Shown piece by piece: positions 13,530-19,656 of a stretch of 19,656 nt of DNA. The notes below the pieces were generated by a model, which saw only the letters and a list, made by a program, of their open reading frames with translations, was not told where the DNA came from and searched no databases. The DNA is from JBNKFQ01 sp050289385. Lineage in GTDB: Bacteria; Pseudomonadota; Gammaproteobacteria; Pseudomonadales; Porticoccaceae. Numbering within the stretch: position 1 is the stretch's first letter; each line of letters begins with the position of its first letter. The position numbers and the translations under genes were made by a program. The stretch is taken from NCBI GenBank assembly GCA_050289385.1, contig JBNKFQ010000300.1, forward strand, positions 1 to 19,656. The letters are read 5' to 3'.

Positions 13530-15599
13530 ATGCCATCTGACCAACTCGAACAGGCCGACATCACATGGGATGCAGATCGCCAGCCCATTTCATCACGCCA
13601 CGATGATGTCTATTTTTCGCGCGACTCCGGCATCGCAGAAAGTGAGTATGTTTTTTTGTCGCAAAATCACTTGCCACAACGCTGGCGAGAACTATCGCAA
13701 CAGACTTCGGGCATATTCACCATCGCCGAAACCGGTTTTGGCACCGGCCTCAACTTTCTGGCCGCTACACAGCTCTGGCTGAAAACGGCGCCAGCCGGGT
13801 GGCAACTGCACTATATCTCGGCCGAAAAATATCCCCTGACCCGCGGTGACCTGCAAAAAGCTCTGAACCTGTGGCCCCAATTAAAAACACTGGCCACTGA
13901 ACTTGAATACAACTACCCGCCCCTGCTACCCGGTACGCACCGCGTTACTCTGTTTGGCGATCGGGTAGAACTGACACTGCTGTTTGGCGAGGCCAGTGAA
14001 GGCTTCGAGCAAATCAGAAACACGGATCACCCGCGTTACCAGTACAGTGCCAATCCTGTCGTAGATGCCTGGTTTCTGGATGGCTTTGCCCCCGCCAAAA
14101 ATCCGGACATGTGGACTCACAAACTGTTTCAGGTAGTGGCCGATCTCAGCAACGTGGGCACGACCATTGCCACATTCACTGCGGCTGGAATAGTAAAACG
14201 TGGCTTAAGTGCAGTCGGGTTCGATATTGAAAAGGTTGCCGGTTTTGGCCACAAACGCGACATGATTCGCGGTGTTATGACCAAATCTGTAATGCCTGAA
14301 TCCATGACCGAAGTGTCACCATCCACTACGCGCAATGCCATCTATTCCGCGCCCTGGTATCTCGATAACAACAACTTGGGTGCGCTGCCAAAAACGGCGG
14401 TCATTATCGGCGGCGGTATTGCCGGGTGCTGCGCAGCCAACGCCCTGGCGCGCCGAGGCTGGCAAATCACGTTGCTGGAACGCCATAACCACCTGGCTGC
14501 CGAAGCCTCTGGCAATCCCCAGGGAATTATCTACCCGAAATTTTCTGTCCAGGACTCCAGTCTGTCCCGCTACGGGCTCTACGGCTTGATGTACGCCAGC
14601 CGCTTTTATCGTAAATTCTGGCAAGATGGCAAGCATGGTGAACAATGCGGTGTACTGGTACTGCCAGCATCGGAAAAACAGGTCGAGGATTTTGCAGTGA
14701 TTGCACAGCGTTTCGCGGCTGCTCCGGAACTGGTTCGATTGTGTACACAGGATGAAATGGCCCTGCTTTCCGGATTACCGCTGAATACTGCCACCGGATT
14801 GTTTTGCCCGGGCCTCGGCTGGGTAATTCCCCCGGCGGTTTGTCACACACTGGCTACCGGCCCCGAAATTCAGGTTATTCAGGGCGATGCTCATCAATTG
14901 ATCTATACCGACCAAAGCTGGCAGGTACTCGATGGTAATGGTCGCTCATTAGCCACGACCAGAGTCGTTATTGTCGCTTCCGGTATCCACACAACCCGCT
15001 TTGAACAACTCGCGCATCTGCCGATCAAGCCCATTCGAGGGCAAATTACTGTAGTTCCACAGCCCCGGCAAACCGGCAACAACACGCTGCGTACAGTGGT
15101 CTGTGGCAGCGGTTATATCGCCCCGGCCCAAGATGGCAACTTTACGCTGGGGGCCTCCTACAACATTGGTGACAACTGTGTTGATGTACGTCCCGGTGAC
15201 AACAGGGCCAATCTTGAAAAATTGCGCAATACCGACCGGGCACTGGGCTCGATTTTGCCCGATAACGGTGATCAGCTTAGCGGGCGCACCGGTTTTCGCT
15301 GTACTACACCGGACTATTTGCCCATCGTCGGCCCCGCACCCGATATGGCAGCCATGCAACAGCGCTTCGCCCCACTACGCAAAAATGCGCGTGCCGATAT
15401 ACCGCTGCCAGGCAGCTACTATCCCGGCTTGTATGTCAGCTGTGGTTATGGATCACGCGGCCTCAGCTATTCGCCTCTGGCAGCAGAATTGCTCGCAGCA
15501 CAGATTTGTGGTGAACCGGCCCCAATGGAGCGCCAACTCGCGACCGCCCTGAATCCGGCACGATTTTTTATTCGCGCCATAAAGCGCAATGAAATTTGA
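13530..15599 (+). CDS. mnmC: Bifunctional tRNA mnm5U34 synthase MnmC (methyltransferase plus FAD oxidase)
   Basis: MnmC completes mnm5 modification of wobble uridine. Its FAD domain converts cmnm5U to nm5U and its SAM domain methylates nm5U to mnm5U. The 689 residues hold both fused domains, as in E. coli (668). The N-terminal part has ETGFGTGLNFL at 67-77 (SAM binding) and the DAWFLDGFAPAKNPDMW block near 180-196. The C-terminal part opens with the Rossmann motif IIGGGIAG at 292-299, then EASGNPQGIIYPKFS, and ends with SCGYGSRGLSYSPLAAELLA. The ATG at 13530 lacks a strong ribosome binding site but gives the expected N-terminus. It may be co-transcribed with fldB. The tRNA-Glu(UUC) gene in the window is an expected substrate. 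Confidence 0.96.
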   Translation: MPSDQLEQADITWDADRQPISSRHDDVYFSRDSGIAESEYVFLSQNHLPQRWRELSQQTSGIFTIAETGFGTGLNFLAATQLWLKTAPAGWQLHYISAEKYPLTRGDLQKALNLWPQLKTLATELEYNYPPLLPGTHRVTLFGDRVELTLLFGEASEGFEQIRNTDHPRYQYSANPVVDAWFLDGFAPAKNPDMWTHKLFQVVADLSNVGTTIATFTAAGIVKRGLSAVGFDIEKVAGFGHKRDMIRGVMTKSVMPESMTEVSPSTTRNAIYSAPWYLDNNNLGALPKTAVIIGGGIAGCCAANALARRGWQITLLERHNHLAAEASGNPQGIIYPKFSVQDSSLSRYGLYGLMYASRFYRKFWQDGKHGEQCGVLVLPASEKQVEDFAVIAQRFAAAPELVRLCTQDEMALLSGLPLNTATGLFCPGLGWVIPPAVCHTLATGPEIQVIQGDAHQLIYTDQSWQVLDGNGRSLATTRVVIVASGIHTTRFEQLAHLPIKPIRGQITVVPQPRQTGNNTLRTVVCGSGYIAPAQDGNFTLGASYNIGDNCVDVRPGDNRANLEKLRNTDRALGSILPDNGDQLSGRTGFRCTTPDYLPIVGPAPDMAAMQQRFAPLRKNARADIPLPGSYYPGLYVSCGYGSRGLSYSPLAAELLAAQICGEPAPMERQLATALNPARFFIRAIKRNEI

Positions 15600-15656
15600 A
15601 TGATATCTTCAAGCTGCCCCGATATTGACTTCAACTCTCACAGGGTTACTATTGAG

Positions 15657-15684
15657 CGCGGCGAAAATACAACATAATGCCGCG
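15657..15684. repeat. Inverted repeat upstream of the peptide transporter
   Basis: CGCGGC (15657-15662) and GCCGCG (15679-15684) are perfect complements around an AT-rich 16-base centre. It lies in the 194-base gap between mnmC and the transporter. It could be an operator or a weak hairpin. No T-run follows, so it is not an intrinsic terminator. Confidence 0.4.
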
Positions 15685-15793
15685 AAATCAATCTGTCGCA
15701 CAAAAAGCACCATGTTACAGACATTTGTCCAAGGGTAGGCGCTGGCTGCTGTGGCTCCCGAATACAAGTCACTTTTTCAGGAGAAAATAATAC

Positions 15794-17323
15794 ATGTCAT
15801 CACACACAGAAGATGAGGTAATGTCACACGCTGGCGGCGTACCAGTTGAAGACGGTACATTTCAGATTCCAAAAGAACAGTTTATGGGGCATCCAAAGGG
15901 ATTGTGGATGCTGTTTTCATCAGAATTCTGGGAACGCTTCAGTTATTACGGAATGCGAGCCATTCTGGGTCCATACGTAGCAATCACCTTTTTTGAACAT
16001 TTGGGCTCAGGCGCAGAAGCTCAGGCCAGCCTCACATATGGCGGTTATACCTCCATGGTATATATGACTGGAATTCTGGGTGGTTATGTCGCCGACAAAA
16101 TCCTGGGGTATCAACGCTCTATTATGCTCGGCGGTGCCCTGATGGCCGCTGGTTTGTTCATGTTGTTAACCCCTGATCTCACCATGTTTTTATTGGGGCT
16201 TGCCGTGATCGTCGTGGGCAATGGCTTGTTTAAACCCAATATTTCAACCATGGTCGGCAAGCTCTATACGCCCGATGACCTGCGCAGAGATTCCGGATTT
16301 ACTATTTTTTATATGGGTATTAATGCCGGGGCATTGATCGCTCCCATTGTTTGTGGTGCCTGGATCGGCGCTCTGTACGGCTATAAATGGGGTTTCTTTA
16401 CGGCTGGTCTCGGCATGGTCCTTGGCCTAATGGTATTTCAACTGTTAAAAAGCTGGTTGGGTAATGTCGGGGTAAAACCCGAAAATCGCAATGGCACAAA
16501 ATCAATTTTGCAAGTACTACTGGGTGCCGCCGTGCTGGTCACACCGGTTTATATATTGCTCAGCAAGAGTGATGTTTTAGGGCTTATTCTTAGTATTATG
16601 ATGCTGGGCCTTACCGCCTATTTTTTGTATAGCGGTATTAAAAGTGGCCAAAAAGAGCAATTTCACAGATACATTGCAATGCTGATTTTGTTTCTCGCGA
16701 ATATGTTTTTCTGGGCCCTGTTTGAACAAGCCGGTTCATCTTTGAACTTTTTTGCACGTGACTATGTAAACATGCCCGGCGGTGTAGACTTTACGCTATT
16801 TCAGTCAGCCAATCCCGTATTTATTCTTTTACTTGCTCCCATTTTTGCGATGATGTGGCCAAAGCTTGAAAAATGGAATATGAACCCATCAATTCCCCGC
16901 AAATTTGCCTTTGGCTTGCTGGGTGTCGGACTTGGCTTCTACGCGCTTGTTTTTGCCATTCAGTTTATGCAGGCTGATAACGGTCGTGTGCCCTGGATTA
17001 TGTTGGTCATTTGTTACCTGATTCATACCATGGGCGAGCTCTGCTTGTCTCCTATCGGACTTTCCATGGTGACGAAACTGGCCCTGCCCAAAGAAACAGG
17101 TTTAGCTATGGGAGGCTGGTTTTTGTCAGTCGCAACGGCAAACTACGCCGCGGGCCGAATCGCAGCCATCGCCGCAAGTGGCGGTGGCCACAGTGCAGCA
17201 GCGGGTTCTATCGAAGGCTACTTTACGGTGTTTGAACAACTGTTCTGGGGCGGCTTGATTATTGCTGTCGTCTTTTTCCTGCTGGCACCATATATCAATA
17301 AACTGATGCATGGCGTGAAATAA
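15794..17323 (+). CDS. Proton-dependent oligopeptide transporter (POT/PTR2 family)
   Basis: This 509-residue inner-membrane carrier imports di- and tripeptides with protons. The proton-coupling motif ExxER is at Glu44-Glu47-Arg48 within SEFWERFSYYGMR. PTR2 signature regions follow: GNGLFKPNIS at 142-151 and FYMGINAGALIAP at 172-184. About 12-14 hydrophobic segments are visible, and FFWALFEQAGSSLNFFA near 311-327 is the usual mid-protein POT motif. The His/Glu-rich start of about 30 residues is cytoplasmic. CAGGAG lies about 10 bases before the ATG. Substrate specificity cannot be assigned to a DtpA, DtpB or other subtype. It is followed by a strong terminator, so it is probably a single-gene transcript. 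Confidence 0.94.
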   Translation: MSSHTEDEVMSHAGGVPVEDGTFQIPKEQFMGHPKGLWMLFSSEFWERFSYYGMRAILGPYVAITFFEHLGSGAEAQASLTYGGYTSMVYMTGILGGYVADKILGYQRSIMLGGALMAAGLFMLLTPDLTMFLLGLAVIVVGNGLFKPNISTMVGKLYTPDDLRRDSGFTIFYMGINAGALIAPIVCGAWIGALYGYKWGFFTAGLGMVLGLMVFQLLKSWLGNVGVKPENRNGTKSILQVLLGAAVLVTPVYILLSKSDVLGLILSIMMLGLTAYFLYSGIKSGQKEQFHRYIAMLILFLANMFFWALFEQAGSSLNFFARDYVNMPGGVDFTLFQSANPVFILLLAPIFAMMWPKLEKWNMNPSIPRKFAFGLLGVGLGFYALVFAIQFMQADNGRVPWIMLVICYLIHTMGELCLSPIGLSMVTKLALPKETGLAMGGWFLSVATANYAAGRIAAIAASGGGHSAAAGSIEGYFTVFEQLFWGGLIIAVVFFLLAPYINKLMHGVK

Positions 17324-17334
17324 CACTGACCAAC

Positions 17335-17363
17335 AAAAACCCGACAAGACTGTCGGGTTTTTT
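17335..17363 (+). terminator. Rho-independent terminator after the peptide transporter
   Basis: AAAAACCCGACA (17335-17346) and TGTCGGGTTTTTT (17351-17363) form a perfect stem with the loop AGAC, ending in a T-run. It lies 12 bases after the transporter stop, separating it from the next gene. Confidence 0.93.
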
Positions 17364-17427
17364 GTTTTTAATAGCACAGAATGATTGCCCAATACCATCA
17401 ACATACCATTAGCTCATACCAGCAAAT

Positions 17428-18804
17428 ATGAAAACAATAAAAGTCCCGCATACGCTTGTTCTGCTTTTTGCCATGATGGTACTCGCGTATCTTCTTACCT
17501 GGGCGTTACCGGCGGGCAGTTTTGACACAATAAAAAATGCCGAGGGTCGGGAGGTTGTGATTCCCGGTACGTACCAGGTATTGGCCGAACAAAAACATTT
17601 GCCGATATGGAATCTGTTTACGGTTATTCCCAAAGCTCTGGGCGAAGCGCAAGGCATTATATTTTTCCTGTTTCTTATCGGTGGTTCTATCGCGGTTATT
17701 CGCTCGACAGGTGCCATAGACGCCATGCTCGGCAAGGTGCTGAATCGCTTTTCTCACCAGCCGGCGTTGCTGTTGTTTATGAGTATGTTTGCCTTTATGG
17801 TCGGCTCATCAACCATTGGCATGGCCGAAGAATATATTCCGCTGGTACTGATCCTGATCACGCTGTGCGTGGCGTTAAAAATGGACACGGTATCTGCGGT
17901 GGGGTCAATGATCATCGGCTACGGCATCGGCTATGGCACGGCGGTATTAAATCCCTTTACCGTCATGGTGGCGCAGGGCGTTGCCGAGATTCCACCCGCT
18001 TCCGGCTGGCTGTTCCGGCTAATTCTGTTTGTTCCGTTTCTGATGATTGGTTTCCATCATTTGTGGAAATACGCATCCGCCGTGCAAAAAAATCCGGGCG
18101 TTAGCGTGGTGCATGACGTTGCGGAGGCGCAACCCCCGGCTGGCAGTGATTATCCACCACTTGATAGCAAACGGCTTATGGTATTGCTGGCAACGCTGAC
18201 TGCCCTGGTGGTTATCGTTTTTGGAATCGCCAAATTCCACTGGTACTTTATTGAACTGGGTGCTGTATTTTTTATACTGGCGCTGGTTGCCACAATTGTC
18301 AGCGGGCAAAAACTTGACGATGCCGCCAAAATATTTTCCATAGGCGCCTCGGAACTGACCGGCACTGCGCTGTTGATTGGTTTTGCCCGATCCATAGAAC
18401 TGTTGCTAAGTGAAGGTCAGGTATTGCACACCGTAGTCAATGGCCTGGCTCAACCCCTGACTTACCTCGGTGCAGAACTGTCTGCGGTGGGCATGTTACT
18501 GATTCAAAGCCTGTTAAACTTTTTTATCCCTTCCGGCTCGGGCCAGGCCTATGTCACCATGCCGATTATGGCCCCTATTGCCGATATTGTCGGCGTTTCA
18601 CGCCAGGTTGCGGTTCTGGCATACCAGATGGGGGACGGGCTGATGAATATGATAGTACCCACCAATGCGGTATTGATGGGAATATTGGGCGTATCGGGCA
18701 TACCCTATAACCGATGGTTTCGTTTTATCGCCCCACTGATGATCAAACTGCTCATTGCCGGCAGTTTATCTGTTGTGATCGCGGTTCTGATAAATTATCA
18801 ATAA
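17428..18804 (+). CDS. YfcC family membrane carrier (C4-dicarboxylate/amino-acid type)
   Basis: This 458-residue inner-membrane protein has about 12 hydrophobic segments and belongs to the YfcC/DcuC-like (PF03606) family. It opens with KVPHTLVLLFAMMVLAYLLTW and has a periplasmic PAGSF region. The mid-protein GMAEEYIPLVLILITLC block at about 131-147 and the re-entrant motif FFIPSGSGQA at 365-374 are typical. Members are annotated as C4-dicarboxylate or basic amino-acid carriers, but few are tested, so the substrate is uncertain. No clear ribosome binding site precedes the ATG at 17428. It lies between two strong terminators and is therefore likely a single-gene unit. Neighbouring a peptide transporter, it may serve nitrogen or amino-acid traffic (inference). 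Confidence 0.87.
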   Translation: MKTIKVPHTLVLLFAMMVLAYLLTWALPAGSFDTIKNAEGREVVIPGTYQVLAEQKHLPIWNLFTVIPKALGEAQGIIFFLFLIGGSIAVIRSTGAIDAMLGKVLNRFSHQPALLLFMSMFAFMVGSSTIGMAEEYIPLVLILITLCVALKMDTVSAVGSMIIGYGIGYGTAVLNPFTVMVAQGVAEIPPASGWLFRLILFVPFLMIGFHHLWKYASAVQKNPGVSVVHDVAEAQPPAGSDYPPLDSKRLMVLLATLTALVVIVFGIAKFHWYFIELGAVFFILALVATIVSGQKLDDAAKIFSIGASELTGTALLIGFARSIELLLSEGQVLHTVVNGLAQPLTYLGAELSAVGMLLIQSLLNFFIPSGSGQAYVTMPIMAPIADIVGVSRQVAVLAYQMGDGLMNMIVPTNAVLMGILGVSGIPYNRWFRFIAPLMIKLLIAGSLSVVIAVLINYQ

Positions 18805-18835
18805 AAAAGGCGCTCTTGCTTTGAGCGCCTTTTTT
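18803..18835. terminator. Bidirectional rho-independent terminator after the YfcC gene
   Basis: AAAAAAGGCGCTC (18803-18815) and GAGCGCCTTTTTT (18823-18835) form a 13-base perfect stem with a 7-base loop. The T-run exists on both strands, so it can end both the yfcC-type transcript and the convergent bfr transcript. The left arm starts inside the YfcC stop codon. Confidence 0.93.
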
Positions 18836-18863
18836 AAAGCTTGCTGTTTTCAGCTTGCCATAC

Positions 18864-18923
18864 TTTTCATATCACAGATTTTCATATCACAGATTTTCAC
18901 ATCATGGATTTTCACATCATGGA
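18864..18923. repeat. 15-base tandem array, two pairs of units, entering the bfr 3' end
   Basis: Two copies of TTTTCATATCACAGA are followed by two copies of TTTTCACATCATGGA, all in direct succession. The last copy contains the bfr stop codon and the codons for the final Met-Met. Pairs of identical units suggest stepwise duplication with one older divergence. Confidence 0.9.
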
Positions 18924-19376
18924 CTGCTGATAGTTTTGCAAACCAACCCGGTCAATCAATTCGAGCTGGGTTTCTATCCAGTCGATATGTTCTTCTTCGC
19001 TTTCGAGAATGGTTTCCAGTAATTCGCGGGACACATAGTCAGAAATACTTTCACAGTACGCGATGGCTTCGCGCAACAGCGGCACGGCAAGCTGCTCTAT
19101 GGCAAGGTCGCCCTTGAGCATCTCTTCAACGTCTTCGCCAATCATCAACTTGCCCAGGTCTTGCAGGTTGGGCAGACCCTCCAGAAACAGGATACGCTCG
19201 ATCAGTTGATCGGCGTGTTTCATCTCGTCGATGGACTCGTGATACTCCTTGTCGTTGAGTTTTTCCAATCCCCAGTTTTTGAACATGCGCGCATGCAAAA
19301 AATACTGGTTAACCGCTGTCAGCTCATTGGTGAGCGCCTTGTTCAGATACTCAATGACTTTGGCGTCGCCCTTCAT
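18912..19376 (-). CDS. bfr: Bacterioferritin
   Basis: Bfr assembles into a 24-subunit cytosolic shell that oxidises Fe2+ and stores iron. The 154-residue protein has every canonical residue: ferroxidase ligands Glu18, Tyr25, Glu51, His54, Glu94, Glu127 and His130, and the heme-binding Met52. It is therefore a catalytic, heme-binding subunit. The ATG at 19374-19376 has GGGAGAG upstream. The last residues (SMM) and the stop are encoded within the tandem array at 18864-18923, so the C-terminus may differ from that of relatives. Its natural partner gene bfd lies 155 bases upstream on the same strand. That gap contains a candidate promoter and a heptamer array, so bfr may have its own transcript. 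Confidence 0.97.
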   Translation of the reverse strand: MKGDAKVIEYLNKALTNELTAVNQYFLHARMFKNWGLEKLNDKEYHESIDEMKHADQLIERILFLEGLPNLQDLGKLMIGEDVEEMLKGDLAIEQLAVPLLREAIAYCESISDYVSRELLETILESEEEHIDWIETQLELIDRVGLQNYQQSMM

Positions 19377-19404
19377 AATGCTCTCCCGCCTGGTTGTTTT
19401 TGAA

Positions 19405-19423
19405 CGGCCGTAAAACCCGGCCG
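19405..19423 (-). promoter_or_regulatory. Hairpin in the bfr leader
   Basis: Two copies of the self-complementary hexamer CGGCCG (19405-19410 and 19418-19423) flank a 7-base AT-rich loop, about 30 bases before the bfr start. It could form a short GC stem in the mRNA leader or act as a DNA site. No known motif was recognised. Confidence 0.35.
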
Positions 19424-19446
19424 GTTACCTGCCGTTGTCAGGTGCA

Positions 19447-19475
19447 ACTATAACAGCTGGAGGTTGGGGTCGGAA
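19447..19475 (-). promoter_or_regulatory. Candidate bfr promoter abutting the heptamer array
   Basis: On the minus strand TATAGT (19447-19452) is a good -10. Seventeen bases upstream lies TTCCGA (19470-19475), a weak -35 that is part of the first unit of the heptamer array. The implied start, near 19440, gives a leader of about 65 bases. Confidence 0.4.
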
Positions 19476-19517
19476 GTTGGAAGTTGGAAGTTGGAAGTTG
19501 GAAGTTGGAAGTTGGAA
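19469..19517. repeat. Heptanucleotide tandem array, seven units
   Basis: One GTCGGAA is followed by six GTTGGAA units without interruption. The array lies between bfd and bfr and touches the putative bfr -35. The same heptamer family occurs as three GTCGGAA units at 12357-12377. The near-perfect copies suggest a length-variable locus. Confidence 0.93.
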
Positions 19518-19531
19518 AGTGTAACGACGAA

Positions 19532-19656
19532 TCAGGCAGACGGTTCCCACAGCACCGGGGCCTGTGCAGTGCGATCCGACATCGCCTCGCGAATCACGTT
19601 GCGGGCATGCTTGCCACATTTGCCACACTGGGTACCCACACCCAGGCGCTGACCCA
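19532..19656 (-). CDS. bfd: Bacterioferritin-associated ferredoxin, C-terminal part (5' end beyond window)
   Basis: Only the last 40 codons and the stop (19532-19534) are visible. LGVGTQCGKCGKHARNVIRE contains the second cysteine pair (CxxC) of the [2Fe-2S] site that Bfd uses to pass electrons to the Bfr heme and mobilise stored iron. The first pair and the start codon lie outside the window. Position directly upstream of bfr on the same strand supports the call. A slightly longer tail than in E. coli Bfd (ending EPSA) is present. Confidence 0.9.
   Translation of the reverse strand, partial: GQRLGVGTQCGKCGKHARNVIREAMSDRTAQAPVLWEPSA

Noticed and set aside
18864..18923. Possible CRISPR array
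   Set aside because: The units are contiguous 15-mers without spacers, and no cas genes are present. The 7- and 12-base arrays are rejected for the same reason.
18821..19117. A 98-codon plus-strand frame across the bfr end
   Set aside because: It is antisense to bfr and its start is tandem-repeat sequence.

Overview
The window reads as core chromosome of a gammaproteobacterium, probably a marine or environmental member near Cellvibrionales/Oceanospirillales. This is inferred from gene types only: PdxB, EF-P hydroxylase (EpmC), AlaA, MnmC, FldB, YheU, a GcvR-like protein and a Bfr/Bfd pair. Nearly every gene has a well-known family. I see no phage, integrase, transposase, CRISPR array, toxin-antitoxin or defence locus.

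Layout. (1) 1-3300: the 3' end of a class III nucleotide cyclase, facing a leftward block of yadG-yadH (ABC exporter) and queF. (2) 3300-4340: a leftward tRNA-Glu(UUC)/tRNA-Gly(GCC) unit with its own strong promoter and terminator, then msrB. (3) 4370-6030: alaA, a long inverted repeat at its end, and a small acidic protein gene. (4) 6068-8576: a leftward operon epmC, 5'-3' exonuclease, pdxB, in which each junction is a 4-base ATGA overlap. (5) 8577-8918: the only gene-free stretch over 300 bases, holding a decayed 15-base tandem array, short palindromes and a possible structured leader for the unrecognised gene at 8919-9614. (6) 9646-11761: tusA, yheU, a GcvR-like two-ACT protein and a VIT1/CCC1 metal transporter. 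(7) 11871-15599: trmL, a 109-base element with inverted ends, overlapping mioC-like and fldB flavodoxin genes, and bifunctional mnmC. (8) 15794-18835: a POT peptide transporter and a YfcC-family carrier, each followed by a clear terminator. (9) 18864-19656: a 15-base tandem array, bfr, a heptanucleotide array at the putative bfr promoter, and the 3' end of bfd.

Shared themes. Four genes that are not in one operon act on tRNA wobble position 34 (queF, tusA, trmL, mnmC). The tRNA-Glu(UUC) gene is itself an expected substrate of TusA and MnmC. EpmC adds a further translation-quality function through EF-P. Iron handling appears in Bfr, Bfd and the VIT1/CCC1 transporter. PdxB makes a precursor of PLP, the cofactor of AlaA.

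The least explained parts are the duplicated-motif hypothetical protein (8919-9614) with its leader region, and the unusual number of short tandem repeats in the intergenic spaces (7-, 12-, 14- and 15-base periods). I did not find convincing evidence for a new multi-gene system.
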